Source of the DNA: Bacillota bacterium
GTDB lineage: Bacteria; Bacillota; Clostridia; Lachnospirales; Lachnospiraceae
Length of the DNA stretch: 64,000 nt
Direction of reading: 5' to 3'
NCBI GenBank assembly: GCA_023414875.1
Contig: JAEZMV010000015.1
Coordinates: 1 to 64,000, forward strand
Below the pieces are notes generated by a model that saw only the letters and a program-made list of their open reading frames with translations, was not told the origin of the DNA and ran no database searches. A program made the position numbers and the translations under genes. Below, piece by piece: positions 27,457 to 34,472 of this stretch. Numbering within the stretch: position 1 is the stretch's first letter; every line of letters starts with the position of its first letter.

Positions 27457-28788
27457 TTAATACTGGACGCTCCATAATCCTAATATTTTTTTGAAACAGA
27501 AGTTGAAATTAATTTTAGATATATCCTGAGTTGTATAAATCGGAATGTCTTTATAAAACGTTCCGTTAATATAGTATTTAGCATTTCCGACCACTGTCTT
27601 TGCTTTCACCGGTGCCTGAAGTACCTTCGGAATATCATATTCGATTTTTACTCTTTCATTCTCACGCATCAAAAGGGACAAATCTCCGTTGATTTCCAAA
27701 GGCTCATATTTTTGCTGTCCATTATTTACAAAGACAGGATCTAAAGTAATATCTTCAAAAATTTGTTTTTTCTCGAAGTGATTCACCCCATAGGACATTA
27801 GTTTCTTCGTATCCGACCATTTCAGACTCTTACTCGGAGGCCATCCGCAGCCTAGCACCACAGATACTAAGGTTCTATCCGTTCGTGTGACAGCACCAAC
27901 AAAGCAATAACCTGCACCTCCGGTAAAACCGGTTTTCACCCCGATTGCACCCTCCATCATATAGAGAAATCTATTCTTATTGGATACATTAAAGCTCCTG
28001 CCTTTTTTAATTTCACTGAAAACATGTGAGGAGGTATTTGTTATTTCAATAAATTGTTTGTTTTTAATTGCATAGCTGGCAATGATCGCCAAATCCCTTG
28101 CCGTTGTATAGTGACCCTCTGCGTCCAAGCCGTTCGGTGTCACAAAGTTGGTATTCTCACATCCAAGCTCCCTAGCCTTATCATTCATCATGGTTGCAAA
28201 GCCTTCTACGGAGCCTCCAACGTGCTCTGCGATTGCTACAGCAACATCGTTATGACTTTCCAGCATAAGAGAATATAATAAATCCTTTAGATAATATTGC
28301 TCATCCGGTTTGACATTAAGCTGAACGTCGGGCATTTTTGCTGCATAAGAGGATATTGTAACTACATCCTGGAGATTTGCATTTTCTAAGGTAACAATAC
28401 AAGTCATTATTTTTGTTGTACTCGCCATCGGCATTTTTTTAAAACCGTTTTCTTCATACAAAATACGGTTATTCGAAGCATCTAACAGCAAGGATGAAAG
28501 CGCATGCAGATTTAAATCATCTGGTGGTGGAAGCATACTTTCCCCGATATCTTCCTTTTGGACATCTTCCCTATATTCTTTCTCTGGAGCTATTATCTTT
28601 TGATATTCTTCCTCATTTTTTACCGCTCTGTCATTTTCCTCTTTCAATTCTTTGTCGAAATCAACATATACTAGACCGGAGGTATTTAGTATCTCATCAT
28701 AATAATCCTTAAGATTGTGATATTGAACGGTAACAAAAACAACAAGCAAAGCAAGACATGGTAATGCTTTTATATATCTGTTCTTCAC
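27457..28788 (-). CDS. D-alanyl-D-alanine carboxypeptidase (low-molecular-weight PBP)
   Basis: Serine peptidase S11 that trims the terminal D-Ala of peptidoglycan stem peptides. The 443-residue protein has an N-terminal membrane anchor (about 8-22), a long acidic linker to residue 95, the active-site STTK (Ser123-Lys126), SHN near 178-180 and KTGFTGGAG near 275. The start codon is GTG with AGGAT 9 bases upstream. The usual C-terminal PBP5-like region follows to about residue 390. A paralogue lies at 40.9 kb. Absence of a cleavable signal suggests it stays membrane-tethered at the N-terminus. Confidence 0.9.
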   Translation of the reverse strand: MKNRYIKALPCLALLVVFVTVQYHNLKDYYDEILNTSGLVYVDFDKELKEENDRAVKNEEEYQKIIAPEKEYREDVQKEDIGESMLPPPDDLNLHALSSLLLDASNNRILYEENGFKKMPMASTTKIMTCIVTLENANLQDVVTISSYAAKMPDVQLNVKPDEQYYLKDLLYSLMLESHNDVAVAIAEHVGGSVEGFATMMNDKARELGCENTNFVTPNGLDAEGHYTTARDLAIIASYAIKNKQFIEITNTSSHVFSEIKKGRSFNVSNKNRFLYMMEGAIGVKTGFTGGAGYCFVGAVTRTDRTLVSVVLGCGWPPSKSLKWSDTKKLMSYGVNHFEKKQIFEDITLDPVFVNNGQQKYEPLEINGDLSLLMRENERVKIEYDIPKVLQAPVKAKTVVGNAKYYINGTFYKDIPIYTTQDISKINFNFCFKKILGLWSVQY

Positions 28789-29105
28789 TCTAGAATCATC
28801 CTAAACTTTTCCTTACTCTAAATTTATTGTAAAAATGCCAGATTATTCATATTTAATTACTTGTTTTCATACAAGTTATATTATTTTAATCATTAATTAT
28901 AACTAAGAGTCTGCATAGCTTATTACAGGTAAAATATCTATACTTCATCCGGAGAAACCAGTCTCTTGCTTCCGTGACATGAGTATCCGATAAAAATCAT
29001 GTATTGTGTAGGTCATGGCACGACAAACTCATACAGGCTGAACTTAATCTTACTATCTTCATAGACATAAATATATAAATTTAATAGCTCAGTTAGATAA
29101 AGATA
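28789..29105. other. Gene-free stretch left of the cassette region
   Basis: About 320 bases without a credible reading frame between the carboxypeptidase start and the first cassette promoter. I looked for an integrase gene or an attI-type site here and saw none. Confidence 0.4.
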
Positions 29106-29135
29106 TTGATATTATGCAAATAGGTAATGTATAAT
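29106..29135 (+). promoter_or_regulatory. Candidate promoter upstream of the cassette genes
   Basis: TTGATA (29106-29111) and TATAAT (29130-29135) with an 18-base spacer. It lies 213 bases before the hydrolase gene and upstream of the candidate leftmost att site, a position comparable to that of an integron cassette promoter. Confidence 0.5.
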
Positions 29136-29194
29136 ATTACCATATTATTGGTAAGTAATAGTTACATAATGTGTACTAATCGATGATAAGTTTG

Positions 29195-29291
29195 AGATAA
29201 ATACTATCCGACATCAATGTCGGTAATACCAGCAGTGATGGAATATCCCAACATTAGATTCATGTAACTGTCGGAAATACAATAGTTATCT
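29195..29291 (+). other. Candidate divergent attC-like site (left edge of array)
   Basis: AGATAA at 29195 is complementary to TTATCT at 29286-29291, and TCCGACA near 29207 to TGTCGGA near 29269-29275, giving the two-stem layout of the clearer sites to the right. The end TGTCGGAAATACAATAGTTA resembles TGTCGGGAACACGAGACGTTA of those sites. An alternative local hairpin (CCGACATCAATGTCGG) uses part of the same bases, so this call is tentative. Confidence 0.3.
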
Positions 29292-29347
29292 GAAATACCC
29301 CGCGCTTCATTTTTTCTATCTGAACAAAGTATTAAGGAGATGAAATT

Positions 29348-29974
29348 ATGGTATACAGTTTTATTGAGGTGGAATCATATACCGGAACGGTCTTAAAGCA
29401 GGAGTTTAGTAAGCAGAATTCTAGTACTTTAGTTATTTTACTACCGGGTATAGGCTACACTATTTTTGGGCCACTCATATATTATTCTTATAGTTTAGCA
29501 GTGGAGTTAGGCTATGATGTGTTAACTATTGAATATGGTTTTCAAAAAACGAATCAATCATTTGAGCAAGAACATTATAGTAATATCATTGATGAAAGTA
29601 AGACAGCTATTGATAAGGCACTTTTTTCTGGAAATTATAATGATATTGTATTCATTGGTAAGAGTTTAGGAACTGGTATTATGTCGAATCTTTTATCATA
29701 TTACCAAAGTATATTAAGAATTACGCCTATATTTATTGCCCCAATCAAATCAGCTGTGGATTCAATTGGATTATTCAAGAGTTTGGTTATAATAGGTACA
29801 AATGACTCTCATTTTGATGATATTAAAAATATAAATGGGTTAGATAATGTTCATATGTACATAATTCATGGAGCAGACCATGATTTGGAAGTTGATAATA
29901 TCATAGAATCAATTGATTATATGAAGCAATGTATTATATGTATAAGAGATTTTATATTAAAAAGGGATACATAA
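29348..29974 (+). CDS. Alpha/beta-hydrolase-fold protein (first cassette)
   Basis: 208-residue cytosolic protein. The fold is indicated by LVILLPGIGYT near residue 28-37, the nucleophile elbow GKSLGTG with Ser106, the acid in IIGTNDSHF (Asp153) and the base in IIHGADHDLE (His178), a complete catalytic triad in canonical order. GGAG precedes the ATG by 8 bases. Substrate unknown. It is plus-strand, AT-richer than its neighbours, and is followed within 60 bases by an attC-like inverted repeat, so it appears to be a mobile gene cassette. Confidence 0.8.
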   Translation: MVYSFIEVESYTGTVLKQEFSKQNSSTLVILLPGIGYTIFGPLIYYSYSLAVELGYDVLTIEYGFQKTNQSFEQEHYSNIIDESKTAIDKALFSGNYNDIVFIGKSLGTGIMSNLLSYYQSILRITPIFIAPIKSAVDSIGLFKSLVIIGTNDSHFDDIKNINGLDNVHMYIIHGADHDLEVDNIIESIDYMKQCIICIRDFILKRDT

Positions 29975-30034
29975 AGTATAAAAAACATAAGAGTAAAAAC
30001 AGTATTTCCCTGGATGGTTAAAGCGGGGGACTTC

Positions 30035-30169
30035 ATATAACAATATGTTCCCAACACCCCACAGCCTAAGTGCAAGCACTCGGTGTCCGGGCTTAGGCTC
30101 TCTTTTGTTAATGATAACGATCGGACACCTTAAGGCTCTGGGGTGTCGGGAACACGAGACGTTAAGCGC
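30035..30169 (+). repeat. attC-like recombination site 1
   Basis: Left end ATATAAC, right end GTTAAGCGC. Between them GTTCCCAACACCCC pairs with GGGGTGTCGGGAAC, separated from the ends by unpaired spacers (AATAT against ACGAGAC); an inner stem pairs CGGTGTCCG with CGGACACC. The right 50 bases are almost identical to those of the second site. Expected crossover lies between G30161 and T30162. Confidence 0.65.
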
Positions 30170-30253
30170 AATATCTATTAGGGCATGGCTCTGAGGCCTA
30201 CTTATTTCAGTAGTTAATTAGATCAAGTAGGACTAAAGATTAAGGAGTAAATT

Positions 30254-30550
30254 ATGCAATTGATTGTTGAGTTTGGATATGAAGAAGTAGATATAATAGA
30301 TGTTCCTTTAAATTTGCTAGAAGACATTAATTCATATCAGGAACAATTTTGGAAGTGGCTTTTTGATAAAAATACAGAACACAAATATTGGTATTATAAT
30401 AACGGAGAAAAGGATGGGTGCTGTTATCGTTCAGATGCTTTCGTAGAATGGTTAAATTTATTTCCTTTAAGTAATCAGAACGAAAAGGCAAGTATATTAT
30501 CAGAATACACGACGAATTATGATAGAAATCTACCAAGCATTTATTTTTGA
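30254..30550 (+). CDS. Small protein of unknown function (second cassette)
   Basis: 98-residue acidic, aromatic-rich protein (stretches FWKWLFDKNTEHKYWYYNNG and GCCYRSDAFVEWLN). No signal peptide, membrane segment or family recognised. GGAG lies 6 bases before the ATG. The gene begins about 90 bases after the first attC-like site and ends 24 bases before the second, exactly the layout of an integron gene cassette; no promoter is evident within the cassette. A reading frame on the opposite strand is a shadow. Confidence 0.7.
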   Translation: MQLIVEFGYEEVDIIDVPLNLLEDINSYQEQFWKWLFDKNTEHKYWYYNNGEKDGCCYRSDAFVEWLNLFPLSNQNEKASILSEYTTNYDRNLPSIYF

Positions 30551-30573
30551 TGTAATATAGAATCTTTAATACT

Positions 30574-30712
30574 GCGCCTGACAATATGTTCCCGGACACC
30601 ACACAGCCTAAGTGCAAGCACCCGGTGTCCGGTTTAAGAAGTTTGAAAAGTTGTTAATCATGAACGGACACCTTAAGGCTCTGGGGTGTCGGGAACACGA
30701 GACGTTAGGCGC
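30574..30712 (+). repeat. attC-like recombination site 2
   Basis: Left end GCGCCTGAC and right end GTTAGGCGC are complementary at 8 of 9 positions. Unpaired spacers AATAT and ACGAGAC follow, then GTTCCCGGACACC pairs with GGTGTCGGGAAC leaving one extra G in the left arm, matching the extrahelical base of attC left arms. An inner stem pairs CGGTGTCCG with CGGACACC around a 30-base loop. Total 139 bases. Expected crossover between G30704 and T30705. Confidence 0.7.
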
Positions 30713-30763
30713 AATATCAAGCTAAGTAATGATGTAGTTCTATTAATTAATTATTGTTTTACC

Positions 30764-30922
30764 ATGAACGAATTTTTAATGGAGGTTTATTTTACACTTA
30801 TGACCAAAATCAAGAAATTATTAGGGATATAATACTTTAATTTAATAATCATATCAATCTGATTATTAATTATTGCACTGCTTACCTATTTAAATAATAG
30901 GGACAATAAGCGAAAAAAATAA
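30764..30922 (+). pseudogene. Decayed small hydrophobic toxin gene (type I, holin-like)
   Basis: One frame of 53 codons with stops at codons 23 (TAA, 30830) and 33 (TGA, 30860). Its parts read MEVYFTLM (from the ATG at 30779, after a GGAG-like start) and, after the second stop, LLIIALLTYLNNRDNKRKK, the pattern of short Firmicute holin-like/TxpA-type toxins: a hydrophobic helix with a basic tail. The 3' end overlaps a predicted antisense RNA. The two stops indicate a dead gene. The identification rests on pattern memory, not a search. Confidence 0.45.
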
Positions 30923-30961
30923 CTGCCCCCTGACTTAGCCGATCCGGCGGGCAGTTATTTA
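30913..30961 (-). terminator. Terminator of the antisense RNA
   Basis: AATAACTGCCC pairs with GGGCAGTTATT around a GC-rich loop and is followed on the minus strand by seven T residues. On the plus strand the same hairpin may also end the toxin transcript. Confidence 0.75.
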
Positions 30962-31006
30962 CTGTAACGGAGGCTAACCACATTTTGGGCGGTTACTCCT
31001 TCTATT
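30913..31006 (-). ncRNA. Predicted antisense RNA (type I antitoxin-like)
   Basis: A minus-strand promoter at 31013-31041 and an intrinsic terminator at 30913-30961 bound a transcript of about 94 bases. It includes an imperfect hairpin (GGAGTAACC with GGTTAGCCTCC) and overlaps the 3' end of the decayed toxin frame, as in TxpA/RatA-like pairs. No expression evidence. Confidence 0.45.
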
Positions 31007-31012
31007 AATTCA

Positions 31013-31041
31013 AATATAGCATTGCTATTAACGAAAGTAAA
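31013..31041 (-). promoter_or_regulatory. Promoter of the antisense RNA
   Basis: On the minus strand TTTACT (31036-31041) and TATATT (31013-31018) with a 17-base spacer. Confidence 0.5.
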
Positions 31042-31097
31042 GAAGATTTGTGAATTTGTAAAATTTATATAATAGTTTTATTTTTATTTATGATACG

Positions 31098-31139
31098 ACA
31101 CCTAACAATATGTTTCCAGACTCCCCATAGCCTAAGTGT
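31098..31139 (+). repeat. Truncated attC-like site 3 (left half)
   Basis: ACACCTAACAATATGTTTCC and the following GACTCCCCATAGCCTAAGTG match the left arm of sites 1 and 2; the end ACCTAAC fits RYYYAAC perfectly and is complementary to the GTTAGG that begins this cassette. The right half is missing, so the array ends here in a deletion next to the nspC gene. Confidence 0.6.
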
Positions 31140-31188
31140 ATTATTATAGACTCTTCGAAACAATCCTGATATTTGCAGCAGCTCAGTT

Positions 31189-32322
31189 CTATAAGCGTCT
31201 TTTAAAATCCTCATAACCAAACTGCTTTATAACCTTTAATCCCTCCTGCTCGGTATTCAAAAGAATGGAGGGCAGGTTGATTCCGTTAAAGGTATTATTC
31301 TTTACCATCGAGTAGATTGCCATATCACAAAATACCAACCGGTCTCCAACCTTCAGAGGATTGGGGAAGGAATAATCTCCGATGACATCACCTGCCAGGC
31401 AGGTTGGACCGCCAAGGCGGTAGGTATATGGATATTGCCCCACAACTCCTGCGCCTATGATATTCGGTCGATACGGCATCTCTAAAACATCCGGCATATG
31501 GCAGGCTGCTGAGGTATCCAGGATCGCCAGCTGCATTCCGTTTTCGTTCAGCTCCAGCACCGTACTTACCAGATATCCGGCGTTGAGAGCAATTGCTTCA
31601 CCGGGTTCTAGATATACCTGTACCTGATACTTCTCTTTTATATAATTAATGCAGCGAACCAGAGTCTCTATATCATAGTTATCTCTGGTAATATGATGTC
31701 CTCCACCGAAGTTGATCCATTTCATCTGATGCATAATTGAACCAAACTTTTCTTCCACTACTGCTAAGGTACGCTCCAGTACATCAGAGTTCTGTTCACA
31801 CATCGTATGAAAATGCAAGCCTTCTATTCCGGTAAGATCTGCTCCCTGTAATTTAGAAAAGGTAATTCCAAATCGGGAATTAATAAAACAGGGATTATAC
31901 ATATCAGTTTCTATTTCGGAATATTCCGGATTAATTCTTAAACCACAGGACACTCTTTTTTCTTTGTCTGTAGCCTTGCCCTTGTACTTTTCCCACTGTG
32001 CCAGGGAGTTAAATACAATATGATCGCAAATTGATATTATCTCGTCGATTTCATCTTCCTTAAAGGCCGGTGCGAAGATATGCACTTCTTTTCCCATCTC
32101 TTGATATCCAAGCTTTGCCTCGAATAATGAACTAGCGGTGGTACCGCTCAGGTAGCTTCCGATCATCGGGTAGGTTGCATACATGGAAAAGGCCTTTTGT
32201 GCTAGTAAGATTTCACAGCCGGTACGATCAATCACCGATTTTAGAATCTCACAATTTTTACGTAATAATTGTTCCTCTACTACATAGGAGGGTGTTGGAA
32301 CCTGGTTTATATTAAAATTCAT
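31189..32322 (-). CDS. nspC: Carboxynorspermidine decarboxylase
   Basis: PLP-dependent alanine-racemase-fold decarboxylase that turns carboxynorspermidine or carboxyspermidine into norspermidine or spermidine. The 377-residue protein has the PLP lysine in LLAQKAFSMY (about Lys43), GLHFHTMCEQ, WINFGGGHHIT, YLEPGEAI and the active-site CLAGDVIGDY near residue 305. AGGAG stands 6 bases before the ATG. It ends the polyamine cluster and follows its partner dehydrogenase by 22 bases. Confidence 0.93.
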   Translation of the reverse strand: MNFNINQVPTPSYVVEEQLLRKNCEILKSVIDRTGCEILLAQKAFSMYATYPMIGSYLSGTTASSLFEAKLGYQEMGKEVHIFAPAFKEDEIDEIISICDHIVFNSLAQWEKYKGKATDKEKRVSCGLRINPEYSEIETDMYNPCFINSRFGITFSKLQGADLTGIEGLHFHTMCEQNSDVLERTLAVVEEKFGSIMHQMKWINFGGGHHITRDNYDIETLVRCINYIKEKYQVQVYLEPGEAIALNAGYLVSTVLELNENGMQLAILDTSAACHMPDVLEMPYRPNIIGAGVVGQYPYTYRLGGPTCLAGDVIGDYSFPNPLKVGDRLVFCDMAIYSMVKNNTFNGINLPSILLNTEQEGLKVIKQFGYEDFKRRL

Positions 32323-32344
32323 CGATTGCTCCTATCCGTTAAGG

Positions 32345-33550
32345 CTAATCAACCATCTCAGGATGAAAGTTTTCTTTCCAAGGTAATCCGCATTTATTTA
32401 ATTCCTCCATAAATGGATCCGGGTTAAATTCCTCTACATTAAATACGCCCGGCTTCTTCCATTGTCCGGTCAGAACCATTTTGGCACCAATCATAGCAGG
32501 TACACCCGTGGTATAGGATATCGCCTGTGAACCTACTTCACGGTAGCACTCTTCATGATCACAAACATTATACACATAATAACGGACTTCTTTACCATTC
32601 TTTACACCGGTATAGATACATCCAATATTGGTCTTTCCTTTGGTTCTGGGGCCTAAGGAGGCAGGATCCGGGAGAACAGCCTTTAAAAATTGTAACGGAA
32701 CTATTTTATGTCCGTCAAAATCAATTGGTTCGATCGAGGTCATACCTACATTTTCAAGCACTCTAAGATGGGTCAGATAACGCTCCGAAAAGGTCATAAA
32801 GAAACGGATTTTCTTAATTCCCGGAATGTTTACTGCCAATGATTCCATTTCCTCATGATGAAGCAGATACATATCCTTTTCACCGATTTCAGGGAAATTA
32901 TAAACACGTTTAATTACGAGAGGCTCTGTTTCGATAAATTCTCCGTTTTCAAAATAACTTCCGTTTGCAGTAATCTCACGGATATTAATTTCAGGATTAA
33001 AATTAGTTGCAAAAGGATAACCATGATCTCCTGCGTTAGCATCCAGAATATCGATGGTATGAATCTCATCAAAATAATGCTTTAACGCATACGCGGAGAA
33101 TACTCCGGTAACACCGGGATCAAAGCCGCAACCGAGTACTGCTGTGATACCTGCTTCCTCAAAACGCTCCTTATAAGCCCATTGCCACTTGTATTCAAAT
33201 TTGGCGGTATCCAGGGGTTCATAATTCGCGGTATCTAAATAATCCACCTTGGTAGCTAAGCATGCATCCATAATAGTTAAATCCTGATAAGGAAGTGCTA
33301 CATTAATTACAATATCCGGTTTAAATTGTTCAATCAATTTAATCAGTTCATCTGTTTTGTCAGCATCAACCTGTGCGGTAGAAACCTTTGTTTTATAGCC
33401 CTTCGCTATAACCTGTTCCTTCAAAGAAATGCATTTGGATATTGTTCTGCTAGCGATACAAATCTCCTCAAACACCTCCGAATTTTGACAGCATTTATGA
33501 ACCACAACACTTGCTACGCCGCCAGCTCCAATAATTAAAGCTTTACTCAT
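32345..33550 (-). CDS. Carboxynorspermidine dehydrogenase (saccharopine dehydrogenase family)
   Basis: NADPH-dependent enzyme condensing aspartate semialdehyde with putrescine or diaminopropane to carboxyspermidine or carboxynorspermidine. The 401-residue protein begins with the Rossmann loop LIIGAGGVASVV and has the family segments VINVALPYQDLTIMDACL, TAVLGCGFDPGVTGVFSAY and a C-terminal YTTGVPAMIGAKMVLTG. AAGGAGG lies 8 bases before the start. The specific activity is assigned from its partner nspC and the surrounding polyamine genes; plain saccharopine dehydrogenase is less likely. Confidence 0.9.
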   Translation of the reverse strand: MSKALIIGAGGVASVVVHKCCQNSEVFEEICIASRTISKCISLKEQVIAKGYKTKVSTAQVDADKTDELIKLIEQFKPDIVINVALPYQDLTIMDACLATKVDYLDTANYEPLDTAKFEYKWQWAYKERFEEAGITAVLGCGFDPGVTGVFSAYALKHYFDEIHTIDILDANAGDHGYPFATNFNPEINIREITANGSYFENGEFIETEPLVIKRVYNFPEIGEKDMYLLHHEEMESLAVNIPGIKKIRFFMTFSERYLTHLRVLENVGMTSIEPIDFDGHKIVPLQFLKAVLPDPASLGPRTKGKTNIGCIYTGVKNGKEVRYYVYNVCDHEECYREVGSQAISYTTGVPAMIGAKMVLTGQWKKPGVFNVEEFNPDPFMEELNKCGLPWKENFHPEMVD

Positions 33551-33623
33551 TAAAATTCCTCCTTATCTCATCTCATTATAATCGTCAAAAGCCTATTAAA
33601 GACCTCTACATCCATACAATTCA

Positions 33624-34472
33624 TTAATATTGAAGTAACAGCTCACGCAAAAGCTTACAGGCTAAAGCGGTGGAAGCCCCGCTTTGATCATAAACCGGTG
33701 ACAGCTCGTTCATATCCATTCCTACGATATTTAGCTTAAACACCTGATTAAGTGCATTGATTAATTCCGTAAAGGTTACACCGCCGGCTTCCGGAGTACC
33801 GGTTCCCGGAAATACAGAAGGATCCAGAACATCCAAATCAATGGTTAGATAAACCGGTTTTCCCTGTAATAGTTCCACGACCTGTTCCAAACGATCCAGG
33901 TTGAATTTTTGAGTGAATACATGTTCCTTTGCCCAAAGAAACTCCTCCCTGTCACCGCTTCGAATTCCGAATTGATAGATCCTCTCATCTCCTACTAATT
34001 CATGACAACGTCTCATGACACTGGCATGGGAAAGCTTTTCTCCCAGATAATCATCCCGTAAATCTGCATGTGCATCAAAATGAAGGATATGAAGATCTGG
34101 GTATTTTTTTACCACTGCACGAACGCTTCCCAGTGTCACAAGATGCTCACCGCCAATCATAAGTGGCTTTTTCTGATCCTCCAGAAGCTGCTCGGTCAAT
34201 TCTTCTATCGTTCTCAGTACACGTTCTGTATTGCCAAAGCCAAATTCCAGATCCCCTGCATCAAATATCTTTTTATCTAATAAATCCTTGTCCAAATACG
34301 GACTATAGGTCTCAATGCCATAGCTTTCACTACGGATAGCCGAACTGGCAAATCTAGTGCCTGGACGGTATGAGGTGGTCCCATCAAAGGGTGCTCCGAA
34401 TATTACAATATCGCTCTCCTCATATTCATGATCACAGGCTATAAACGAATGGATATTTCTATTCATCTTCAT
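33624..34472 (-). CDS. speB: Agmatinase-family ureohydrolase
   Basis: Binuclear manganese enzyme that releases urea from agmatine to give putrescine. The 282-residue protein shows metal-ligand motifs GGEHL, HFDAHADLRD, SHASVMRR and TIDLDVLDPSVFPGTGTPEAGG in order. The ATG overlaps the end of speE by 14 bases, with GGAG 7 bases upstream inside speE, indicating translational coupling. An aminopropylagmatine ureohydrolase role is an alternative given the adjacent aminopropyltransferase. Confidence 0.93.
   Translation of the reverse strand: MKMNRNIHSFIACDHEYEESDIVIFGAPFDGTTSYRPGTRFASSAIRSESYGIETYSPYLDKDLLDKKIFDAGDLEFGFGNTERVLRTIEELTEQLLEDQKKPLMIGGEHLVTLGSVRAVVKKYPDLHILHFDAHADLRDDYLGEKLSHASVMRRCHELVGDERIYQFGIRSGDREEFLWAKEHVFTQKFNLDRLEQVVELLQGKPVYLTIDLDVLDPSVFPGTGTPEAGGVTFTELINALNQVFKLNIVGMDMNELSPVYDQSGASTALACKLLRELLLQY

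Noticed and set aside
30327..30617. Minus-strand open frame across the second cassette gene
   Set aside because: It overlaps both the plus-strand gene, which has a good ribosome site, and the attC-like arm; no initiation signal.
30035..30712. Insertion-sequence ends as explanation of the repeats
   Set aside because: No transposase, no target duplications, and each inverted repeat stands between genes rather than flanking one; the attC layout fits better.
30035..31139. CRISPR array as explanation of the repeats
   Set aside because: Repeats are about 135 bases, hairpin-forming and separated by genes of hundreds of bases; no short regular spacers and no cas genes.
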